Shown: positions 1-9,484 of the stretch, in pieces
Position numbering within the stretch: position 1 is the stretch's first letter
Layout: every line of letters begins with the position of its first letter
DNA from: Apus apus
Lineage: Eukaryota > Chordata > Aves > Apodiformes > Apodidae
Assembly: GCF_020740795.1 (NCBI RefSeq)
Contig: NC_067286.1
Coordinates: 30,838,003 to 30,902,002, forward strand
DNA length: 64,000 bases
Direction: 5' to 3'
Program-made: the position numbers and the translations under genes
The notes under the pieces: model-generated
Databases searched by the model: none
What the model saw: only the letters and a program-made list of their open reading frames with translations
Told to the model about the DNA's origin: nothing

Positions 1-429
1 AATTAAATGTATGTCATTATGGATCTTGGGCAAGTAAAAAATTTTAATGATGTAGAAACCACCTTGGAGAGAACAGCAAGGAGCGTTGGCTATCCAAAAA
101 CTGGAGAGTTCATAGGACATCTAACAGCAGATAAACTCGGAGAAATCATCAGCTCTTCTTTGATCTCAGCCTCAGGAAAAAAAGCATTCAGAAGCTGGGC
201 TAGATGTCTGATGACAAAATTACAAAGGTCAAGCAGCAAAATGGGATACAATTGGCAAGATCCTTGCCAGTAACAAGTAGTTTTTCCATCACTAGCAGCA
301 AGAGGAAGACCCATACAACTGAAAACGTGCTGTCCAGTGGGGAAGAAAGGCTATGGACGGTTCATGGCTAGAGTTCCAGGGTGTTTTGTAGCCTTTTTAT
401 GTTTGTTATTGCTTCAGAAAAAAATTGCA

Positions 430-1948
430 ATGAATGTCAATGACAGAGGAGGATGAGATCACAAAACAAAACCTAGATCAGAAGATCCTTCAGATAGTGT
501 TCAAGTCAGTGGGCCAGATGAATTTCAGCCTATGGCAATTTCTCCAGCCAGTTATTTAACCGCAAAAGCTCTAGGCATAACCTTGCCTAGCTTCTGGGAT
601 GTCACAGAGCCCAGAGATCATACTTGGAAGCCTGGAAAAGTGCAGACGTAGTTCCTGTCTTTAAAAGGGCAAAAAAGGAGGAGCCAGGGATTAGAGATTG
701 TTCAGTTTAACTTCAATTCCCGGAAAAATACTGGAACAAACAATCAAACTTTTGTGAACACCTAAAACAAAACAAAGAGATGAATAATGGCCAGCATAGA
801 TTTGTCAAAAACAAACTGTGTAAAACAGGTCAAATTTCCTTTAATGACAGAGGAAAAAAACCTCATTGATAAGGCACAAGCAACAGTTATCCTGTATTTT
901 GATGGTGGTGAGGCTTTCATCATGGTGTAACACAATACTCCTAAACAAATTAAGGGAACCTGTGGTTGATGGAGCTTGTCTATGATGATGCAATATTGAT
1001 TGGAAAACCACACAGAGAGAACAGTTATGCTTTAAAAAAAGCAAAGGTAGATTAAGAAGAGTTGCTTGGAAGCCTATACTGTGTCAGTCTGATTTAAGGG
1101 GATTATTAATAGCTTGGACAATGGAATAGAGAATATCATATCCTTGGCTATCACAAAGCTGGAAGGGAACCATGGGGATATCAAAGCATAAAGGCGCAAT
1201 CAAAAAATATTTAGACAAATTATCTCAAAAACAGGGTTCATTTCAGTAAGGGCAGTTCTCACTTTCTACACATGGGCATGGCTGGAATGATTAAGTCTAT
1301 ATAAATAGTGTAGTGAATTTTTTCCCAAGTAGCAAAAATGCATAAAAAGATCTGAGAGATATTCCAGGTCACAATCAACATATTAATTAATTGCTAATGC
1401 AAGAAGGGCAAATGCTGTTTGAGGATGTGTGCACAGGCATGTGCCCTACAAATAATTCTTCTGCTTAGTTCTCTGTAAGGCTGCATTTGGAGTGTGTGAC
1501 GTCCAGCTGTGAGTGCTGTGCTCAGATAAGGTCTAGAGGACAGCTGGGGGATAATCAGAGGTCTTGAAAACCAGAGCTAGGAGGAAAGCCTTAACAAACT
1601 GATTTTTTTTGTCTGGAGAAGTCTAAGGGAGATAGAGTTACTGCTGTCAAATACGTGAAAGGTAACAAGGGGAATAAATTGTTCTCTGTATCCATGATGG
1701 ATAGGACAAATAGTGAGCCTAAATTACAGAAAAGGAGACTGAGGTTGGATGTTAGAAGAAGGCAAGCAGCAAGGATAATGACACAGAAGTACCTGAGGAG
1801 GGTGTGGAATTGCCATCCTGCATTTAGGAAGGGGTTAGATAAGCATTTGCCAAGAGTGACTTAAGTGTAACAATTCTGCCTTGGGACATGAGTCTGGACT
1901 AAGTGATCTTCTGAGATCTCTTCCAACCCTATAAATCTCTGATTCTCT
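430..1948 (+). mobile_element. Ancient, heavily decayed CR1-type LINE (ORF2 reverse transcriptase remnant to 3' end)
   Basis: This is an old non-LTR retrotransposon copy. Conceptual translation with frame jumps shows CR1 reverse-transcriptase landmarks in the right order: SGPDEF near 510-530 (the GPDxxHP block), ADVVPVFKRAKKEEPG near 645-690 (the finger region before RT), NGQHRFVKNKLC near 786-825 (the QHGFxKGKSC block), and a worn KAFDTVPH-like block near 905-935. The 3' end near 1895-1945 reads as a degenerate CR1 tail (a 'gatcttctgagatctcttccaaccct' type sequence ending in 'ctgattctc'). Stops and frameshifts are frequent, and 1000-1560 is hard to align by eye. It is clearly older than the copies at 7.66 and 12.05 kb. 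The 5' boundary is uncertain and nothing upstream of 430 is recognisable as CR1. Confidence 0.75.
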
Positions 1949-1949
1949 C

Positions 1950-3595
1950 CTGGCTGCTGGAGGAAGCAAGGCTGACACTGTGGAGCATAGCAAGCGCTCC
2001 GTGTTTGTGGTTTGTAATACTCTCATTTGTGAGCAAGAGCCAAGAAGAACACTCCAGCAGGAGCTGTATGTATTGCTTTCTGATCCAGAGGGAAAAGATT
2101 GCAGTGGCCAGTAAAGTCACCAAAGACAGAGACATCCTTGGATTATGAGAATATAGCCCTGTGTGTTTTACCTCGCATTTAAATGTCTCTGGTCTTTACA
2201 TGGGGATGGTATGTGACACTAACCTTGAAGGCTTTGGTCACTATAAAACAGTATGTTATGCTGAAACTCTGTCACTGTGACTATTCCTAGGATTGCACAC
2301 TAATCACAGCCTCCTTTATATCCAAGCAGAGCTGTCTGTCCTGCTCTCTGTAATTCAAGACTGTTTGCTTCCATTTTGGTGGAAACCAGAGGCCAGTTCA
2401 TCCCGTAGCCCTGGCACTGGTAACGCAGGGTGGCACCAGCAGTGCCAAAACTGCCACAGTCTCTGTCAGATGCTGGGGAACAGCAATGTGAGCAAATGTT
2501 TTTTATTTGGAGTCCCTGTGGGCCATTAGGGACAGAGCTTGCTAAAGATTATTTTCTGCAAACGCTTCCAGAAATTTGTGTTTCTCTAGGAATTCAATGG
2601 AAGTGGAAAAGGGTACAAGCAGGAAAGACTGAAATACTGATTTTATTTTTTTTTTTCCCCTACAGTTTCTAAAGACAGCTTTTACAAACAACACCAGTAT
2701 ATAAATAGAAGAAAAGAAAAAAGGCTTATTTTAAAGAGGTGGCTAACCCAATGTCCCTTGGAAAAAAATAGCAGAGAGCAAACACTGAAGTCCTTTAACT
2801 CCATGTCATAATTTATAGCAGGTTTCCAATTGTGAAATCCTTCAGCGATGTGGGACAGATGTTATGGTGAGGGAAATAAAACAGACAACGGGATGGGAAA
2901 TGCAGAGAAGATGAAATGACACCGTGTTGTAATCCTTATGGGAAAACTCTATAAGGCTTTTCAAAATACTGTTGTTGGTGAACAATTAGGAAGCAAGATG
3001 AGCTATATGAACAGAGCCACTAGAGGTCTGTAACTGTTCCCATGCAATTTCCACGGTGAGCATCAAGGACAGCTTTGGGGAGGGGACTATTTCTGCCCAC
3101 CATCTTCTAAATGACCCTTTCAGTATTCTGTCCAGAGCTATTTGCGTAATAAATGCACACAAATGGAGGTTTTCCAGTGCTTGTTCCTGTTCCTATGGCA
3201 GTAGATCAAAGGCAATAACAATACAAAGTTAATTAATTCAGGAGGAGGAATTCCCACTTGCAGAGGTCTTAACCAGCAGTGGAGGGAAGGTGTCAATCAT
3301 GAGGGCAAAGGTGCCGAAACTGGCAGGGATTTGTGGGTTGTTTTTGTTTGTTTGTTTGTTTGTTTGGGGTTTTGGGGTGGGCTTTTTTGTGTGTGTGTGT
3401 GTTTAAATTTTGTTTTGTTTTGTTTTGTTTGTTTTGTTTTGTCCCCACTAAGGAATTCAGGAGGGGAGTTAAGCAGTAAATGTCACCTGAGCTCCAGAAA
3501 AATCAGGGCTTTTTATATTACCAACAATTTATAAGTGTGCATGAACCACGCAGCTGCAGGAAAACTGGACAAAAATTAGGCCTACAGCCTTGTAA
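1950..3595. other. Non-coding interval with simple repeats
   Basis: No gene is seen. The open frames here are short and low-quality. A T-rich tract lies at about 2640-2660 and a T/G simple repeat near 3338-3442. Confidence 0.6.
3338..3442. repeat. Compound simple repeat (TTTG)n / (GT)n / (TTTTG)n
   Basis: A run of TTTG units is followed by two short G tracts, a (GT)8-like block near 3388-3402, and then TTTTG units to about 3442. It is a compound microsatellite with strong T/G strand asymmetry. A predicted 'protein' rich in V, C, L and F across it is an artefact of the repeat. Confidence 0.9.
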
Positions 3596-3844
3596 AAAGA
3601 AACCTCTCTGAGAGAACTGTATTTCCTCCATCCAGGTGATGTCTGGAGACCATCGCTCTTAGAGTCCCCATCCCCACGTCAAAGACCAGCAGCATCCTCA
3701 ATGGCATCAAAACCTGCCCAAGGGAAAGTTGAGGAGGAGCTCAATGATTGGGAAGAACGAAGAATTAATGACTTATACACAGAAGAGTACAGGCAAAAAT
3801 TATTGGACAGATTAAATAATAAATACATGAAGAAAGGCCTTTAG
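3596..3844 (+). CDS. Possible terminal coding exon or pseudogene fragment, charged alpha-helical C-terminus
   Basis: The frame is open from 3596 to a TAG at 3842-3844. A candidate splice acceptor (pyrimidine-rich 'tatttcctccatccag') ends at 3635, so an exon would start at 3636 with a split codon. The 68 codons after it encode a short Ser/Pro/Arg-rich stretch (about 3650-3715) and then a strongly charged segment predicted to be helical, containing KVEEELNDWEERR and ending YRQKLLDRLNNKYMKKGL. The regular hydrophobic spacing and clustered Glu/Arg/Lys look like real protein and unlike the surrounding translations. I do not recognise the family. Against it, no AATAAA signal is seen in the 450 bases after the stop, the same frame stays open for another 30-odd codons past the TAG, and the acceptor's last bases also resemble a donor. 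It could be a true last exon, a decayed exon, or a pseudogene piece. Confidence 0.4.
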   Translation, partial: KETSLRELYFLHPGDVWRPSLLESPSPRQRPAASSMASKPAQGKVEEELNDWEERRINDLYTEEYRQKLLDRLNNKYMKKGL

Positions 3845-4289
3845 GGAGACAGAGCAAGGTGCTGGCCACCAGTGCACCTGGGCTTTCTAGAATTCCTTAA
3901 AGACCAGAAGGAAAGTGAGAAAGTTTGTTGATTTTTACTTGAGTAATAATTTACCATGATAATAATCTGATGCAAATCTAGAATGGGAGATCTCCAAGAG
4001 GCCACCAGAGAATGAAAAAGTGGAAAAATGACTACTTTCTCATCAAGAAGATATTGTTCCTGAGTATGAATAGTTTAGAAGAAAGGACTATACAGGAAGA
4101 AAAACATCAGAAGATTCTGCTGATGTTAAAATAATTAATTTCTTCAGATAATGTCTTCAAAAAGGCATTTTTTCTCAAACAAATGTTTTAAAATAATGTT
4201 TAATTCATACCAGTGGCTAAGTTCTTGTTCACTTTCTCCTTAATCACCTGTGGAATATGAAAGGTAAAGTCAGTTTAAGAATCTGCTGT

Positions 4290-4375
4290 CCTTTAGCCCT
4301 GTGTGCCCTTAGTTTCCTTAGTGATATGCAAATCACTTAACCTGGTCTGCATTTCTGTCTCAGCATGGGGGAAGG
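4290..4375 (+). repeat. Weak MIR-like SINE trace
   Basis: The segment 'gcaaatcacttaacctggtctgcatt' followed by 'tctcagcatgggg' resembles the MIR core (cAAgTCACTTAACCT, then CTCAG and TGGGG). A 'ctctgtaaaatagg' piece near 4622 could be a displaced part. Similarity is weak. Confidence 0.3.
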
Positions 4376-7300
4376 GACCCACACCAATCCTTGGTGTGAT
4401 TTCTGTGAGTGAGGTCCCAACAGACAGCACTGAGGCAACAGAGCTCTGCTGCAGTTGATTTTATACAAACCATGTTGAACCCTGTCGCCAGTATGTAGTT
4501 TGGTGTAAGGTGCCAAGTACTTACAGGGTTGAATCTGCCTACCTGAAATGGCAACAAATGTTTTTTTGCCTTGGGCTAAACAGGGACATGGGGCTCATAC
4601 TAGGGCAAGCTGGTGATTTGTCTCTGTAAAATAGGCATCAATTAGAAAAATCAGATAAAAAAGAACTCACTAAGATCCAATGGCCTTGTCTGCTGCAGGT
4701 ATCTTAATCGCATTTGCAGAAATCCACTGTACAAATTGATTTAGAAATTGTTTCCTACCTGCAGCCAGTCTCATCTTTGAACTCCAGATGACACCATCCC
4801 AATGGCACAAAACTTTAAGGCTCTGACATATGAGAAGGGATCTTTACATTACAACATCTCACAGCCAATCTTGTGGGTTTTAGCTGGAATCATGCATGCA
4901 CTTCCCAGCACCGCACATGATAAATGTTCTCACCTACACAGAGACATCTGTGTGTCCATTCATTCAGACACTCCATCTGTGCCCACACTGGGGCTCATGC
5001 CAACCCACGTGCGTGTACATGTGGTTTCCCATCATATATGTTTTCACTGAATGAGGAAGGTGAGAAAGAATGGGCCTTTTCATTTCTAGGAAGGCCCTGA
5101 ACCATCATGTCGAATATAGGTCTGGAAAAAAGAAGTGCTGCCATTTGAAGGAGAGTCTAGGGGCCCTGAACAGGATGGCCCCTTTATGCTGGCATCATTT
5201 AATTTATCTTTTTAATGGATATTGCCTTATTAAATCACTTGCAGCATGGCCAAGGACAGGCTTTATAAAGCCTAATTGGACTCCTTACAAAACTTGGTAA
5301 AAGAACCCTTGACACCTTCAGGGTTTTGTTTGCTGGTTTGGTTTTGTTTTGGTTTGTTTGTTTGTTTTTTTGGGGGGGAGGTTTAACATATCATGTTCTT
5401 ACAGTTCCTTGGGAGTTACATTTTTCATGGTCTTTTGAAAGAGTTCAGTCCTTTTGCTAAGACATTACAAAAGCTCACACCTTACTGGGTCAGACCCCAG
5501 AACTGGTCAATCAGGTCTTCCATAAAGCATTCCCTTGGGCTGTAAGGGCTGGCAGAAGACTTGCCACAGGCCCAGCTCCTGCTAGAGCCAGCAGGTCACA
5601 CAGAGCCAGCGTGCATGAAAGAACAGCACAAAAGCCATCATCAGGTGGGACCTGTATGCTCAAACAGAGGGAATGGGGTAAGTCTCAGCCCCAAGGCACT
5701 TCCAGAGGGAGGTGAGGTGAGGCCTTCTGGTGACATTGCTTTTGAGATAGGAGATCTTAAAAGATGGTATTTAAAAAGCACTAATTTTGGTATCTCATAG
5801 CCAGCAAGTTCTTTTGCACAGATGCCCTTCATCATTGCACTTCAGACGTTTCTGGAGTTTGCCAGTACAGTTTTAGGGAGAGTCTTTGGGCTATGTGCTT
5901 CATAGCTGGAGCTTAGAGCCAAAATACTTACAGCAACTTGAGCTTTAAAGGTTTTGCATGTTATTAAGAAAGCAAGCTGCAGCCTGCCCTCTTCCTCCTC
6001 CTTTTTTGAGGGTGGCTGAAGTACTGAAAAGATGACACATGCACACCACCTTTTAGCTAGCTTCACAAAAACATATCTACAATAGTGTAATTTTTATGTT
6101 AGTAACACACATGAAAAGAATGTGTGAAGCCTAGGAAAGTATGTGAAGACTCATACTAGTTCTGTGTTTAATGGTACTGAGATACGAGCCTGGCACACCA
6201 CACAGTGTGAGCAAGATTCTGGCTTTCTCAGCCAGGCTTTAAGAAGAAGGTTGAAGACTGCCTCCTGTTTGCCATTTATCTTGTCAGGAATGTGCTGAAA
6301 ACAAGTCACTGTATACTCACAGTCAACTGGGAGTTGGCCCAGTCCCATGTGAGCGAGATGAAGGCATTCTGCTTTTTGTGGTCCCTGGTAAGATGGAACT
6401 GTCTGTTATGTATGTGCTGGATTTTTCTCAGGAGTATCATTGCGAAAGGCAGGCTGATGCCTACACTGTGAACTTCCATAACTTAAAACATCAGGAATTC
6501 TTTTGTTTTACCTCAAATTTTACTTTTCTGGGGAGGAAAAGGGTTTTTATACAATTTTTTTTAATGCATAAGTGCAGTGTTCTGAGAAGTATTTTTATCT
6601 GTAAGAGAGTGATTGACAATCTCAGGTAGATCTTCAACTTGGAATATCTTTTCTTGAAATCAGTGCTTTTCCTTTACCCTTACCATCCTCCTGTGCATAC
6701 CCTGAAAATGCAGAGTGGTACGTTTCCAAAGGCTGCTCTAATAATCCATCAACTTCTTCCCTCAGTTGCATTAATGAACCCCTTTAAACAGCCAGTGGAA
6801 AGCAGTAGGTGCTTGTGTGAGTAGTATTCAGCCATGTGTCTGTGCTCCAGATACCTGGTTAGTTGTGAAGAAGGCAAGTCTCCAAAGCTGGGATAGCATT
6901 CCGGTGACCACTTTGCCATGCCAGCTGTCTCAAGGAGCTGTTACAAGAGGTGGTAATCAGGTGCTTGAGGACAGCTTTTGCTCCCTCCTTCCCCTCACCA
7001 TGCTCTGGACGTCTTTCCCAGTGATGAAAAATGGTGTTAAGCAGATCATCTTGGTGCTTCTGTAAATTCCCCTTTTCTTGACTGATCCTCCTGTAGCTTG
7101 CTCAGCTGATTCCCAGGTCACTGTGCACCCGGCTTCGTGTACAAAACAAAGGCGGAGAAATGAGTGGCTACATCACACAAATGTGCTCTGTTGACTGGAC
7201 GTTCTGTTTCGCAAGGCTGATGAGACATTGTGAATCATACTGTTCTTCCCACACAGAAATCCCCTTCTGCTATCGTTACGCTTTGCATACCTAATAGCTT

Positions 7301-7655
7301 AGTAGTCAGCTTAAAGCAACTTCTCTGCATATCTGGGGAAAATTATTCATCCCAAGTGGTAGGGAGAGCCAAAATGCCACCCTTTTCAGCTTTGGCCCCA
7401 TACTGAAATCTCAGATAACTGACACCAAGATAATCATTATTGGAAGTGCCAGTGGAAAACAATTGGGAGAAAAAGGTGCAGTTACCTCTCCCTTAGACAG
7501 CCAAGAATAACTGGAATGTTCGGTTAATATTTTATTTTTTTTTTAAATTAAAATTTAAATTTTGGTTAATATTCCACACACTTTCACATGAACCTTGCTG
7601 GGAGAGTGGCAGAGTGTGACAAAAGCAGAAGAGGATGTGGGATCTTTAAAACTCA
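4376..7655. other. Non-coding interval
   Basis: No exon, RNA gene or recognisable mobile element is seen apart from a T/G simple repeat at 5322-5380. All open frames are short and lack splice or family support. An AT-rich block lies near 7525-7570. Confidence 0.55.
5322..5380. repeat. T/G-rich simple repeat
   Basis: Imperfect TTTG/TTTTGG units are followed by a T run and a G run. It is similar in composition to the repeat at 3338 but separate from it. Confidence 0.8.
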
Positions 7656-7739
7656 CCTGATCATAGAATGGTTTGGATTGGAAGGGACCTTAAAGATTAT
7701 GTAGTTCCAATCTTCCTGCACGGGCAGGGACACCTCCCA

Positions 7740-9480
7740 CTAGATCAGGTTGCTCAGAGCCCCATCCAACCTGGCCTTCAACACTTCCAGGGAGGGGGCT
7801 ACCGTAACTTCCCTGGGCAACCTGTTCCAGTGTCTCACCACCCTCACAATGAAGAGTTTCCTCCTAATGTCTAACCTAAATCTCCCCTCTTCCAGTTTTG
7901 ATCCATTACCTCTTGTCCTGTCACTACAAGCCCTTGTAAAAAGTCCCTCCCCAGCTTTCCTGTAGGCCCCTTCAGGTACTGGAAGGCCACTATGTCTCCC
8001 TGGAGCCTTCTCTTCGCCAGGCTGAACAGCCCCAATTTTCTCAGCCTGCACTCATAGGAGAGCTGCTCCAGCCCTTGGATCATCTTTGTGGCCCTCCTCT
8101 GGACTTTCTCCAGGAGCTCCATGTCCTTCTTATGTTGGGGGCTCCAGAACTGGACACAGTACTCCAAGGTGGAGTCTCATGAGAGCTGAGTAAAAGGGGA
8201 GAATCACTTTCCTGGTGCTGCTGGCCATGTGTCTTTTGATGCAGCCCAGGACATGGTTGACTTTCTGGGCTGCAAGTGTGCCTTGCTGGCTCATGTTGAG
8301 CTTGCCTTCAACCACTTCCCCTAAGTCCTTCTCCTCAGGGCTGTTTTCAATCCATTCTCCACCCAGCCTGTATTTGTGCTTGGGATTGCCCTGACCCAGG
8401 TGCAGGATATTGCACTTGGCCTTGTTGACCTTCATGCAGTTTGCACAAGCCCACTTTTCAAGCCTGTCAAGGTCCCTCTGGATGGCATCCCTTCCCTCCA
8501 GCATGTTGACCTCACCACACACTTTGGTGTCATCAGCAAACTTGCTGAGGGTGCACTCAATGCCACTGTGCATATCGCTGGCAACGGTGTCAAATACCGG
8601 TTCAACTACCAGCCCTTGGGGAACACCACTCGTCACTGGTCTCCATCTGGACATCGAGCTGTTGATCACCACTCTTTGAGTGTGACCATCCAGCCAGTTC
8701 CTTACCCAATGAGTAGTGCATCCATCAAATCCATATCATTCCAGTTTCAATACCAGGATGTTGTGTGGGACAGTGTTAAAAGCTTTGCAAGGGTCCAGGC
8801 AGATGACATTGGTTGCTCTTCCATTGTCCACTAATGCTGTGACCCCACTGTAGAAAGCCACCAAATTAGTCAGACAGGATTTGCCCTGGGTGAAGCTGTG
8901 TTGGCTGTCACCAATCACCCCTTTGTTTTCCATGTGCCTTAGCAGAGACTTCACGAGGATCTGCTCTATGATCTTGCTGGGCACAGAGGTGAGACTGACT
9001 GGACTGTAGTTCCCTGAGTCTTCCTCTTTTACCTTCTTGAAAATGAGAGTTATGTTTCCCCTTTTTCAGCCAGTGGGAATTTCTTCAAACTGCCAAGACT
9101 TTTCAAATATGACAGACAGAGGCTTAGCAACTTCGTTGGCCAGTTGAGGCTTAGCAGCTTCATTGGCCAGTTCCTTCAGGAGCCATGGATGAATCCCACC
9201 AGGTCCCATGGATTTGTGCACCTTCAGGTCCTTCAGATGGTCATGAACCTGCTTCCTTTTCACAGTCCATGCCTTCGCCTTCTCTAACTTGGATGGTGTA
9301 ACCAGAGCTGTTGCCAGTGAAGACTGAGGCAAAGTAGCCATTGAGTACCTCAGCCTTCTTTATGTCCTGCATGGCCAGGTTTCCAGTTTCCTTCTGAAGC
9401 AAGCTCACAGTTACCCTCATCTTCCTATTATTGCTGGCATACTTGCACAAACCTTTCTTGTTCTTGATGCTCTTTATGGG
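7740..9480 (-). pseudogene. CR1 ORF2 reverse transcriptase, C-terminal two-thirds, frameshifted
   Basis: This is the reverse-transcriptase part of CR1 ORF2, which in intact copies carries an N-terminal endonuclease and a reverse transcriptase that primes on cut chromosomal DNA. Reading along the minus strand: a KGLCKYASNNRKMR segment (near 9430); KSMGPGGIHPWLLKELA (near 9200); [14 protein letters not shown] (near 8900); the motif-A region [13 protein letters not shown] (near 8780); the catalytic motif KFADDTKVCGE (near 8530); and the C-terminal [19 protein letters not shown] (near 8120), [10 protein letters not shown] (near 7820) and LDGALSNL before the stop at 7740. The FADD catalytic pair is retained, but the frame is split into at least five pieces and the endonuclease is missing, so it is not functional. 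A 27-bp tandem duplication lies at 9121-9174. Confidence 0.93.
9121..9174 (-). repeat. 27-bp tandem duplication inside CR1 ORF2
   Basis: Two adjacent 27-base units (9121-9147 and 9148-9174) differ at only a few positions. On the minus strand they encode LANEAAKPQ and LANEVAKPL, an in-frame nine-residue duplication. CR1 relatives, including the copy at 12.05 kb, have a single unit here. Confidence 0.85.
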
Positions 9481-9484
9481 CTTG

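Larger units (their letters stand above)
7660..9482 (-). mobile_element. CR1 non-LTR retrotransposon, 5'-truncated, about 1.8 kb
   Basis: On the minus strand this reads from a truncated 5' end near 9482 to the CR1 3' end at 7660, where the plus strand shows 'tcatagaatggtttggattgg', the reverse complement of the conserved CR1 3' UTR end. It keeps about the last 580 codons of ORF2 and the short 3' UTR. Sequence beyond 9482 no longer matches CR1 coding, as expected of 5' truncation during target-primed insertion. Frameshifts are few, so it is much younger than the copy at 430-1948. The 3' tail has essentially no ATTCT repeats. Confidence 0.95.

Noticed and set aside
7..273. 88-codon plus-strand open frame at the window start
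   Set aside because: No recognised domain and no splice context. It lies upstream of the old CR1, but I cannot match it to any CR1 segment, so chance is likeliest.
3309..3325. 'ggtgccgaaactgg', resembling a retroviral primer-binding site
   Set aside because: No long terminal repeat, polypurine tract or retroviral coding is nearby, and a short match like this is expected by chance.
3331..3534. Val/Cys/Leu/Phe-rich, membrane-like frame
   Set aside because: It is a translation of the T/G microsatellite.
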